From positions 124,001 to 188,000 of the forward strand of contig CAXBES010000006.1 of NCBI GenBank assembly GCA_963974915.1: a DNA stretch of 64,000 nt, written 5' to 3'. Each line of letters begins with the position of its first letter. Position 1 is the stretch's first letter. The DNA is from CAXBES01 sp963974915 (GTDB lineage Bacteria; Bacteroidota; Bacteroidia; Flavobacteriales; Flavobacteriaceae). Made by a program: the position numbers and the translations under genes. This document shows, piece by piece, positions 50,137 to 57,810 of the stretch. The notes under the pieces are model-generated. The model made no database searches and had not been told where the DNA came from. It worked only from the letters and a program-made list of their open reading frames with translations.

Positions 50137-51315
50137 TTAATACTGAAACTCTCCGTGCTCAGATTTTATCGTTAGTTTCTTTTCTGAAGAAGACGCTACA
50201 CGACCAACTATTTGTGCATCAACATTAAACGACTGAGAAATAGTGATAATATCCTGAGCAACTTCTTCCGGTACGTATAATTCCATCCGGTGACCCATAT
50301 TAAATACCTGATACATCTCCTTCCAGTCTGTCTTACTTTCTTCCTGGATGAGTTTAAAAAGAGGGGGAATTGGGAATAGATTATCTTTAATTATATGTAA
50401 TTGGTCCACAAAGTGGAGCACCTTAGTTTGGGCACCACCACTGCAATGAACCATTCCGTGAATGTCATTATTAGAATATTTTGAGAGAATACTTTTAATA
50501 ATGGGGGCATAAGTTCTGGTTGGCGAAAGTACCAGTTTACCCGCATTTAACGGACTTTCTGCGACTGTATCCAACAGGTTTTTAGAACCAGCATACACTA
50601 GATCTTCCGGAACGAGAGGATCAAAACTTTCAGGATAATTTTGCGCCAAATAGTTCCCAAAAACATCGTGTCGTGCAGAAGTAAGTCCGTTACTTCCCAT
50701 ACCACCATTGTATTCTTTTTCGTATGTTGCCTGGCCATATGAGGACAAACCTACTATTACGTCACCTGCCTGAATGTTTGCATTGTCTATAACATCTTTA
50801 CGTTTTAACCTGGCTGTAACTGTAGAATCTACAATAATTGTCCGAACGAGATCTCCAACATCTGCTGTTTCACCCCCGGTGGAATGGATAGAAACTCCAA
50901 ATTGTTTCAATTCACTAATGAGCTCTTCGGTACCATTTATAATTGCAGAGATCACTTCCCCTGGAATAAGGTTTTTATTCCTTCCAATCGTTGAAGACAA
51001 GGTAATATTCTCAATTGCGCCTACACAAAGCAGGTCGTCAATATTCATAATTAACGCATCCTGAGCGATTCCTTTCCAAACAGACAAGTCTCCTGTTTCT
51101 TTCCAATACATATATGCCAATGCCGATTTGGTTCCTGCGCCATCTGCGTGCATTACGAGACAATAATCGTCATCACCGGTTAGATAATCAGGGACGATTT
51201 TACAAAATGCTTTAGGAAAAAGCCCTTTGTCCACGTTTTTGATTGCATTATGCACATCTTCTTTGCCTGCTGAAACACCTCGTTGGGCGTATCGTTTTGA
51301 AACTTCTTTACTCAT
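50137..51315 (-). CDS. purM: Phosphoribosylformylglycinamidine cyclo-ligase (AIR synthase)
   Basis: A 392-residue PurM-type ATP-dependent ligase that closes the imidazole ring in purine synthesis. RYAQRGVSAGKEDVHNAI is the N-terminal strand, MHADGAGTKSALAYMYW and NIDDLLCVGA lie in the ATP-binding half, and STGGETADVGDLVRTIIVD and HCSGGAQTK are further conserved segments. It is longer than E. coli PurM (345), consistent with the Bacteroidota form. Monocistronic. Confidence 0.93.
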   Translation of the reverse strand: MSKEVSKRYAQRGVSAGKEDVHNAIKNVDKGLFPKAFCKIVPDYLTGDDDYCLVMHADGAGTKSALAYMYWKETGDLSVWKGIAQDALIMNIDDLLCVGAIENITLSSTIGRNKNLIPGEVISAIINGTEELISELKQFGVSIHSTGGETADVGDLVRTIIVDSTVTARLKRKDVIDNANIQAGDVIVGLSSYGQATYEKEYNGGMGSNGLTSARHDVFGNYLAQNYPESFDPLVPEDLVYAGSKNLLDTVAESPLNAGKLVLSPTRTYAPIIKSILSKYSNNDIHGMVHCSGGAQTKVLHFVDQLHIIKDNLFPIPPLFKLIQEESKTDWKEMYQVFNMGHRMELYVPEEVAQDIITISQSFNVDAQIVGRVASSSEKKLTIKSEHGEFQY

Positions 51316-51333
51316 TATTAATACTTAGAATGA

Positions 51334-51341
51334 CAAAAGTA
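51334..51341 (-). promoter_or_regulatory. Candidate -7 box for purM
   Basis: On the minus strand TACTTTTG (51341-51334) matches TAnnTTTG, 18 bp before the ATG at 51315. It lies just beyond the terminator of the curli operon. Confidence 0.5.
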
Positions 51342-51348
51342 CACAATG

Positions 51349-51378
51349 AAAAAACGTCTTGAAAGTTCAAGACGTTTT
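51349..51378 (-). terminator. Intrinsic terminator at the end of the curli operon
   Basis: AAAAACGTCTTGAA and TTCAAGACGTTTTT form a 14-bp nearly perfect palindrome around a 2-nt centre, with a T-run on the minus strand. It lies 22 bp after the stop of the last curli-operon gene. Confidence 0.88.
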
Positions 51379-51400
51379 TATTAAGATATAAGTTGAAAAA

Positions 51401-52924
51401 TTAGTTCCAATCTGGCATGCTCGCCTCACTAAATATCTGATTATCATCGTTAACTTGTCCGAAATCTATGGTGTATACTGCCGGTGTTGACCCAAGATTA
51501 TTTCCTCTCCTGGTTAAAACGGCACCACCTTCGGTAGGGGAATATCGCACCTCAAGGTCATTTTCACCCAATACAACTTCAGAATCCACTTCTCTTAAGG
51601 TCATGTCGGAAATTGTATAGCGATGAATTCGATTTTCAAATCTTCTGTACTGTGGATTTTCAGAACCAGATTTATCAAGTGTGAACAGCACCTCATCTGC
51701 ATTCGCAGAAAGATTAATACTACTTGCAGCTCCCATTTCTCCTTCTCGAACTACATCTACCTCCATACCTAACGAAAGATCATAAGTGAAAATTCGAACA
51801 TTATAACCATTCATATCATTAGTTTTTAACAATAGTAGATCATCATCAAATGTTGCTACTTGTACTTCAGAAATAAAAGAACCATCGGTTGTTTCATAAA
51901 TTGGTGCAGCTCCTCCTCCATCCGGATCAATTTCATAGAGTTTATCAAAATTTGGATATAGTATAGTCTGACCGTCGTTTGCCCAAGTAAAATTTAATTC
52001 TTCCAGTTTAAAGCCTGCAACGGGAATAGCATTGGTTACCTGCTGTATTTCTGTTCCATCGAGATTCATGGTATAAATATTTGCCTCGCCTCCTTCTGTC
52101 CTTAAAAAGGCAACTTTATTAACTACATTGTTCCGCCTAGGCTTAAAGCTATTGGTATTTTCACTCGTTAATTGTAGTAAATTAAAATCGATAACGCCGC
52201 CAGTACCTTGAACACCATCATCGTCACCTGAGAATATCACACTATTTCCATTAATCTTCTTTACTAAAAGAAAGGGATTGTCCGGTGCTGTAAGCGTAGT
52301 GAATTCACCTATTTCCGAATTTACCGGATCGTTGAATTCGTCCATTACGGTAACTTGCCAGAAGTAATTTGTTCCAAGTTGCAGATTACTTACAGTATAA
52401 GTTGTATCCTGACCGGTTTCAAAAAACTGCATTTCATTGGTTGTTCCATTTCGGAGGTCTAGCGTATAAGACAATTCATCATTTTCAGGATCGGATGAGT
52501 TCCATATAAATTCAACTTCCAACAAAACATCGGTAGCATTATCTTCAGGGAAGAGAAGATTCGGAATAGTAGGAGGCTGATTATTCGAATTAGATTCATC
52601 TAGTTCGAATGCCACTGTTGCAGTAGCATCTTGTGTAACAGTAATCGATTCGAAAGCAGTTACATAATTAGTGAGTTCTGCCTGAACCGAATAGTCGTCC
52701 ACATTTACATTTAAGATCGTGAAAGCCCCGCTGGCATCCGAAAATACTGTACTGGATGAAGGGTTAGTCGAAATTTTTACTCCACTTAATGAATCACCTG
52801 TTTCTGCGTCTATTACCGTTCCCGAAATTGTCCCGGTTCCCAGTGGTGCAATAGTGTCCTCACTACAACTATAAATTGTAAGAAGTATTGCCGACACCCA
52901 TATTAAAAGTTTATAATTTTTCAT
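51401..52924 (-). CDS. Curli-operon lipoprotein: regulatory-like, Fn3 and TolB-type beta-propeller domains
   Basis: A 507-residue lipoprotein (lipobox TIYSC, Cys 20). Domains in order: a carboxypeptidase-regulatory-like Ig module (residues about 31-110, SGTVIDAETGDSLSGVKIS), a fibronectin type III module (about 118-208, FIWNSSDPENDELSYTL) and a TolB/PD40-like beta-propeller half (about 215-500, NIYTMNLDGTEIQQVTN). It overlaps the end of csgG by 14 nt, so it is translationally coupled and very likely part of curli biogenesis. E. coli curli has no such component; a surface scaffold for fibre anchoring or secretion is an inference. Confidence 0.87.
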   Translation of the reverse strand: MKNYKLLIWVSAILLTIYSCSEDTIAPLGTGTISGTVIDAETGDSLSGVKISTNPSSSTVFSDASGAFTILNVNVDDYSVQAELTNYVTAFESITVTQDATATVAFELDESNSNNQPPTIPNLLFPEDNATDVLLEVEFIWNSSDPENDELSYTLDLRNGTTNEMQFFETGQDTTYTVSNLQLGTNYFWQVTVMDEFNDPVNSEIGEFTTLTAPDNPFLLVKKINGNSVIFSGDDDGVQGTGGVIDFNLLQLTSENTNSFKPRRNNVVNKVAFLRTEGGEANIYTMNLDGTEIQQVTNAIPVAGFKLEELNFTWANDGQTILYPNFDKLYEIDPDGGGAAPIYETTDGSFISEVQVATFDDDLLLLKTNDMNGYNVRIFTYDLSLGMEVDVVREGEMGAASSINLSANADEVLFTLDKSGSENPQYRRFENRIHRYTISDMTLREVDSEVVLGENDLEVRYSPTEGGAVLTRRGNNLGSTPAVYTIDFGQVNDDNQIFSEASMPDWN

Positions 52925-54323
52925 TTCCTAAAGATTGATTGCTTTTTCTTCCATTCATATTAAAGTAATAATTTAGACCGAAGCCGAAATTAAAATAAAA
53001 ATCGTCTCGTGTTCCTTGCACTTGCTGATCTATATCGTCTGTAAAAAGGATATCGTGTTCGGCAAAAACTTTCACACCCCATTTTTGTGAAATATCATAT
53101 TCCACGCCTCCTCCATATTGCATTTTATAAAATAAATCGCCTGAATTCTGGTTAGAGACACCTAAAACAACACCCGGACCCGCATAAATAAAAGGTGAAA
53201 GATTGTCTTTTGGCAAGAGATCTACTTGCGCATTTAGATCAAAGCTCATAAATGTATCTCGAAATTGAGGCTCATTATTAATCTCAAATATAGAGGCAGT
53301 TAAGCCTAAACTGAGATATTGATTAAGAAGTTTTTGATATTGAAGGCTGGCGTTCAAATCCCATTCTTTCGTTGCATAATCCCCATCAATGATACTCATT
53401 CCTCCTATAAAACTTATAGAGTTACGATATTCTTTATCCTGCATCAGTCTGTTGTACAGTAATGTGTTTTCGGCTTCTTCCTTTTCTTTGAGGTAATCTG
53501 CAACAAGTTTATTATCCATTTCTTTACCCGCTCTAGTACCCCAAAATTGATCTTTTATACCTTCAACAATTAAATCGTGAACAGCCTTCTCAATAGCATC
53601 CTTTACAGCCAATTGAACCGGCTCATTTTGAGTTATACCCGTTTCTGCCTCAAGAAGTCGTTGAAATTTTACAAATCTGAAAAAACTAGCATCCAGTGCT
53701 TGAGAAAGAATGGTTTTTGAAACATATACTGTTTTTAAAATTTCCCCATTATTGGTAGATACCGCTCTTAAATATACTGTGATCCTGTCTTGTCTGTATT
53801 TCGCCGATCCTCCAATTCCAAAATATCGCGCTCCAACTCCACCTGTTACTATATTGGTATCATAAGAAATTATTCCACCTTCCAAGAGTAATCCGGCATA
53901 CAGTAATGGAGGTAATGGCGGTTCGTTCGGATTTAAATTTTTGATGTAGTCTAACTTAGTATTTCTAATAATTTGTCGTTCCTGAGAAAGATTCGCAAGA
54001 TTCTCACGTTCAATAGGGATAAACCAACCCGAATCTTCTAAGGCCTTTATAAGAATTGTTGTTGCTCCTTGTGAAACCGCCGTACTAAACGTACTCCCGT
54101 TTTCAACGGCTTTATACTGACCTGTTTGATCACTAAAATTATACACTGCCACTTCTACGGGATCTGCAGCTGCCGGCAAGTCTAAGAGTGTTTTTGTGGA
54201 AGCCGAGAATTCACCGGTTCGAGATGGATTCTGGTCTAACGGCTGATTAAAATAAGCGCCACATGAGCACAAAAAAAGTAAACATGCCGATAAGACAAGC
54301 TTTATAAAATTTCGCATAAACAT
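52911..54323 (-). CDS. csgG: CsgG curli secretion channel with C-terminal barrel-like extension
   Basis: A 470-residue lipoprotein (lipobox LCSC, near residue 20). The CsgG domain covers about residues 40-270: VEVAVYNFSDQTGQYK, GATTILIKALEDSGWFIPIERE, GGIISYDTNIVTGGVGARYFG and DRITVYLRAVSTNNGEILKTV, the segments forming the nonameric outer-membrane pore. E. coli CsgG is 277 residues, so about 190 residues are extra. They form alternating strands (NASLQYQKLLNQYLSLGLTA, YNFGFG-type end) resembling an OmpA/porin-like barrel. MRNF at 54317 is an alternative start. It lies 4 bp after csgF. Confidence 0.93.
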   Translation of the reverse strand: MFMRNFIKLVLSACLLFLCSCGAYFNQPLDQNPSRTGEFSASTKTLLDLPAAADPVEVAVYNFSDQTGQYKAVENGSTFSTAVSQGATTILIKALEDSGWFIPIERENLANLSQERQIIRNTKLDYIKNLNPNEPPLPPLLYAGLLLEGGIISYDTNIVTGGVGARYFGIGGSAKYRQDRITVYLRAVSTNNGEILKTVYVSKTILSQALDASFFRFVKFQRLLEAETGITQNEPVQLAVKDAIEKAVHDLIVEGIKDQFWGTRAGKEMDNKLVADYLKEKEEAENTLLYNRLMQDKEYRNSISFIGGMSIIDGDYATKEWDLNASLQYQKLLNQYLSLGLTASIFEINNEPQFRDTFMSFDLNAQVDLLPKDNLSPFIYAGPGVVLGVSNQNSGDLFYKMQYGGGVEYDISQKWGVKVFAEHDILFTDDIDQQVQGTRDDFYFNFGFGLNYYFNMNGRKSNQSLGNEKL

Positions 54324-54327
54324 TATT

Positions 54328-54735
54328 TTAATTTGGAACTATAACCTGTGTTTGTTCTCCATTAGAAGTATCGAGAATATTAATGACAAGACCCTCGCCC
54401 GTTTCAAAAATTTCAACATTTAAAGAACCAAAAGTAAAGGTTCCTTCCTGGTTAAACTCACCCACTCCCTCTAATTGTTGTTGTAATAAGGCTCTAGTGA
54501 TCTGACTAAGTATTTGATTGTTTAAATTTTCTCCGAAACGTTCTAATTCAGATTGTTGTTCTCTGGGATCCTGACTCGCTGTATGAGAATTTTGCGCGGT
54601 TGCGGAACTAATTAGCCAGTTATAGTTAAAAGTGTCGCCACCGAACGCCGGGTTTAGGGGCTTATATGAAAACTGCTGAGCGAAACAACCAATTCCTGTA
54701 AACAGTAATATTATTAAAAATATATTCTTTTTCAT
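54328..54735 (-). CDS. csgF: CsgF curli assembly factor
   Basis: A 135-residue exported protein (signal peptide cleaved near CFAQ). The mature start QFSYKPLNPAFGGDTFNYNWL is the CsgF signature that plugs into the CsgG channel mouth. A helical middle and a beta C-terminus (TFTFGSLNVEIFE) follow. CsgF couples secretion to nucleation of the fibre. I start at the ATG at 54735, one base after the csgE stop; seven codons upstream are also in frame but fall inside csgE. Confidence 0.94.
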   Translation of the reverse strand: MKKNIFLIILLFTGIGCFAQQFSYKPLNPAFGGDTFNYNWLISSATAQNSHTASQDPREQQSELERFGENLNNQILSQITRALLQQQLEGVGEFNQEGTFTFGSLNVEIFETGEGLVINILDTSNGEQTQVIVPN

Positions 54736-54736
54736 C

Positions 54737-55555
54737 TTAATAGCGTATAAATTCATTTTGTTGTTTATCCAGTTGCTGTAACTTTCTAAGCGTTCTATAT
54801 ATAGCTGCTTCGGCCATATCTTTTAAAAATTCCTTTCTAGGTTGTGAAAAGAACTGCCAAACAAGTTGGTCGTCTACTTTTACTGTAATCTTTGTATTTC
54901 TCGTTCTTCCAGGAACTTCTTCAATAAGAATATTCTTATCGGTTGCAATTTCCTTTAATGCAAAATCGGAATAATAATACCTATAGAAGTCTCTTCCGGC
55001 CTTCGTTAAAGTATTTTCAATAATTAATCCATTTTTAAAATACCCATCTTGCGGTGGCGCTTCATCTAACGAATTTGCAATTTGATTCAATTCGCTTATC
55101 GAATTCACAACAGTTGGTTTTTTTTCGGCCTCAATTTCAAGAGACTTTAGTTCTTTATTGTACTGTAAAACTATTCGGTCTTTTCCAACTACTTTATCTT
55201 CTAAATCGTAAATAGTAAGGTTTAAGATTACTCTACCAACTGTGTTGTTATAAACGGTTACTGATGAAAGTAATATTTTCTGATTCCCTTCAATAACGAT
55301 TCTATCTATTTGCTCACTCTTTTCAGTGTTATTTTGTTCATCCGTTCTAAAAGCTAAAAACTCATATCTTAAATTCTGTAATACTTGAGTCCTGTTTTCA
55401 GCGGTACTCGTAAACGTATAGAACTCACTATTTCGCTCAATTTTTATACTTGCAACTATATCTTGATTTACGTATTGCGCAAAGCTATCGGTAAAAAAAA
55501 GGATAGCCATTACAATAACGGCTTTCCTATATAATTGATGTCTAATATGTTTCAA
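54737..55555 (-). CDS. csgE: CsgE curli chaperone with N-terminal CsgC/CsgH-like domain
   Basis: A 272-residue exported protein, about twice the size of E. coli CsgE (129). The C-terminal half (about 165-272) is CsgE: GLIIENTLTKAGRDFYRYYY, a TKITVKVDDQLVWQFFSQPRKEF core and a terminal helix. The N-terminal half (about 28-135) is an Ig-like strand series (FYTFTSTAENRTQVLQNLRY, SSVTVYNNTVGRVILNLTIY) that resembles the curli inhibitors CsgC/CsgH. That assignment is by pattern only. CsgE gates the CsgG pore and keeps curlins unfolded. It lies 6 bp after the short curlin gene. Confidence 0.9.
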   Translation of the reverse strand: MKHIRHQLYRKAVIVMAILFFTDSFAQYVNQDIVASIKIERNSEFYTFTSTAENRTQVLQNLRYEFLAFRTDEQNNTEKSEQIDRIVIEGNQKILLSSVTVYNNTVGRVILNLTIYDLEDKVVGKDRIVLQYNKELKSLEIEAEKKPTVVNSISELNQIANSLDEAPPQDGYFKNGLIIENTLTKAGRDFYRYYYSDFALKEIATDKNILIEEVPGRTRNTKITVKVDDQLVWQFFSQPRKEFLKDMAEAAIYRTLRKLQQLDKQQNEFIRY

Positions 55556-55561
55556 AACTCT

Positions 55562-56095
55562 TTAGAAATAACTCCTTATAATTAATGTAGGAGATGCTTC
55601 GGTTTGTTTAAATTGTAAAGATTTAGTTAGATTATTTGCTCCATTTCTTTCAAAATTCAAATTATCTCCATCCTGAATAAGATCTAATGATACATCTGCA
55701 TTTAAATCATTGACAAAATCAGTAATTCTATTGTTATCTCCATTCTGAACTAGATCTGTAACAGCTGTATTTGCCAGATAATCCAGAGAAATATCGTTCG
55801 AATCCCCATTCTGAATCAGAGAAATTTCACTGGCGTTGGTCTGAACATTTACAGATACAGTATTGAAATCTCCTATTTGTCTCAAGAAAACCGAATTTCC
55901 TTGTACTGTTGAATTCCTAACGTTTTGTGAAGTACCTATTCCCAAACTTGAAAGAACCTGGCGGGAAACATCCTCATTACCGACTACTTTATCCTCGTTG
56001 GTTTCTGTATCCTTATAGGTTTGAGCCGTGGCGAATTGAAAACAAAATAGAATTGTAACAATTCCCATAAACCATCTGTTAGTTAATGCTTTCAT
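55562..56095 (-). CDS. Short curlin-repeat protein, CsgB-like nucleator candidate
   Basis: A 177-residue exported protein (signal peptide cleaved near ATAQ). Four curlin-type strands are visible: FLRQIGDFNTVSV, LIQNGDSNDISL, LVQNGDNNRITD and LIQDGDNLNFER, with the Gln-x-Gly-x-x-Asn spacing of CsgA/CsgB. The N-terminal 70 residues (EDKVVGNEDVSRQVLSSLGIG) are not repeat-like, and the C-terminus ends LIIRSYF. It sits between the long curlin array and csgE, where CsgB would be expected; nucleation is an inference. Confidence 0.85.
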   Translation of the reverse strand: MKALTNRWFMGIVTILFCFQFATAQTYKDTETNEDKVVGNEDVSRQVLSSLGIGTSQNVRNSTVQGNSVFLRQIGDFNTVSVNVQTNASEISLIQNGDSNDISLDYLANTAVTDLVQNGDNNRITDFVNDLNADVSLDLIQDGDNLNFERNGANNLTKSLQFKQTEASPTLIIRSYF

Positions 56096-56180
56096 AGCTA
56101 TAAAGGTATAAAATTATATTTACTTTAATAGTTGGAAAGGAAATGATTCAACCTTCCTCCATAAAACTATTCTTTTTGAT

Positions 56181-56208
56181 ATAGTAGGCGCGGCGAAGCG
56201 CCTACTAT
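56181..56208. repeat. Curlin-array 3' hairpin, copy 1
   Basis: ATAGTAGGCGC and GCGCCTACTAT form a perfect 11-bp stem around GGCGAA, 25 bp after the stop of curlin gene 1. There is no T-run on the minus strand. Near-identical hairpins follow curlin genes 2 and 3. Confidence 0.85.
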
Positions 56209-56232
56209 TGGTATTTGTTTAAAGACTATAGA

Positions 56233-57714
56233 TTAACAGTCTGGACATACGTCATCAATTATAAGATCCGGTATATTGTAATTCATATCCAAGTTCATTG
56301 GAGGATCGAAATCACAATCGATATAATCTGCACTAAAGTCACCATTAGGACCAAGTTGTAAAACGTCTGCTTGATTTCCACCTTGCGATCTATCTAACCA
56401 TCCTAAATTCAGATTCTGCGCAATACTATAACTTTGACCATCTTTTTGAGTTAAAAGTGCTGCGTTTCCAGAACCAGCTTGTCCTGTTTCAGCTACATTG
56501 TCATTTCCTCTCTGATGCACATTTAATCGGTGATCTTCTCCTACCTGTACAGAAGCCGCATCATTTCGGTGACCATATTGCGTCTGTAAACCTTTCATTC
56601 CAGATCCTGATTGTACTAAGCCAGCATCATTATTATCGCCTGCTTGACTCTGTTTACCATAATTATCGTCTTCTCCGGCGAAGAAATGACCCTGATATAA
56701 AGCAGCATCATTGTTCCATCCAGAAAGTTGCTCTTGTTCACCATAATTACTTGCACCAACAGTTCCACCTATCTGGCGAATTGCTGCTTCGTTCATTTTT
56801 CCGTATTGCGTTTGTTTCGCTTTGGCCCCTATAGACTCTAGAGTTGGCGAACCGGCAACCCCACCCGGCCAAGCGGCATAAATTGATCCTGCATCACTAT
56901 TTGCGGCACCGATTAAAACATCGTAAGGACCCGGACCTTGAACAATACTTCCTCTATTTCCAGCTACACCCGAGGCCGCAGTAGTTTTTTGCTTTTGCTT
57001 AGCCTGATTGTCATCACCTAGTTGATAAGTGGTTGCTACATTTCTACCTCCTTGTCCAGGAAAACCATCTTGATCAACAGCAGATTCATTACGATCTCCA
57101 TATTGTTCTACATTTGCTTCGTGACCATCTGAACCGTTAGGACCTGCATTTTGAACAATCATAGACTTATTCTCATCACCAACTTGACGCGTCCAGGCAT
57201 CACTGTTGTCATAAGTTTGCTGAGTACGAGCTAAGTTATCATCACCATCCTGCTCAATAGCAGCATGATTATTCTCAGCTTGTTGTCCGGTTCCTTGACG
57301 AATCAAGGCTTTGTTTCGAGCACTGGAATCATCATTCTGTCCTTGTCTTGTTACTGCATTGTTGTAATCTCCTTCCTGAAGCGTAGTAGATTGATTTGCA
57401 GATCCAGACTGAAGTACTTCTGCCAGGTTGGCTATACCACTGGTTGGATTAACAAGTCCTGTTTGTTGTACAGCTGCTAAGTTTCCTCCCGATCCGGAAC
57501 CATCATTTTGATTCGTGTAAACCGATTGAGAAGTACCTGCCTGACGTACTCTTACTTTGTTGTCGTTACCATTCTGGATAGACTCCCCAGTGTTGGCTCC
57601 GGCTGCAGCACCCGGCAATGCCGGTACAGCACTAGCAGTAGGCGCTCCTGAAACCTGAGCAAATGCCATGGTTCCAAACATAAGTGCCGCTGCACATAAA
57701 ATTGCTTTTTTCAT
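56233..57714 (-). CDS. Long curlin-repeat protein 1 (CsgA-like major subunit)
   Basis: A 493-residue secreted amyloid-type protein: signal peptide (cleaved near AFAQ), an Ala/Pro-rich linker (GAPTASAVPALPGAAAG), then about 28 strand motifs of the type Gln-x-Gly-x-x-Asn-x-Ala. That is roughly 14 strand-turn-strand repeats, against five in E. coli CsgA. A non-repeat tail of about 45 residues ends the chain (LQLGPNGDF...CDF...VCPDC) with Cys residues. Irregular inserts lie near residues 255-295. The first ~175 residues are identical to those of curlin 2. It is exported through CsgG. Confidence 0.93.
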   Translation of the reverse strand: MKKAILCAAALMFGTMAFAQVSGAPTASAVPALPGAAAGANTGESIQNGNDNKVRVRQAGTSQSVYTNQNDGSGSGGNLAAVQQTGLVNPTSGIANLAEVLQSGSANQSTTLQEGDYNNAVTRQGQNDDSSARNKALIRQGTGQQAENNHAAIEQDGDDNLARTQQTYDNSDAWTRQVGDENKSMIVQNAGPNGSDGHEANVEQYGDRNESAVDQDGFPGQGGRNVATTYQLGDDNQAKQKQKTTAASGVAGNRGSIVQGPGPYDVLIGAANSDAGSIYAAWPGGVAGSPTLESIGAKAKQTQYGKMNEAAIRQIGGTVGASNYGEQEQLSGWNNDAALYQGHFFAGEDDNYGKQSQAGDNNDAGLVQSGSGMKGLQTQYGHRNDAASVQVGEDHRLNVHQRGNDNVAETGQAGSGNAALLTQKDGQSYSIAQNLNLGWLDRSQGGNQADVLQLGPNGDFSADYIDCDFDPPMNLDMNYNIPDLIIDDVCPDC

Positions 57715-57807
57715 AATTGAAAGTATTTGGTTAATATTAAATGTTGATTAAATTGGTTATAGTAGGCGCAACGAAGCGCCTACTATTGGTATTTGTTTAA
57801 AGACTAT
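57215..57807. repeat. 593-bp duplicated segment, copy 1
   Basis: No difference is visible by eye from 58793-59385 (offset 1578 bp). It spans the 5' third of curlin gene 1 and the intergenic hairpin downstream of gene 2. Differences appear immediately outside (57214 A against 58792 G; 57808 A against 59386 T). Confidence 0.85.
57759..57786. repeat. Curlin-array 3' hairpin, copy 2
   Basis: ATAGTAGGCGC / GCGCCTACTAT around AACGAA, 25 bp after the stop of curlin gene 2. Identical to copy 3 (59337-59364). Confidence 0.85.
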
Positions 57808-57810
57808 AGA

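Noticed and set aside
56457..56834. 125-residue plus-strand frame inside curlin gene 1
   Set aside because: It is a His/Leu-rich antisense product of the curlin repeat codons and not an independent gene.
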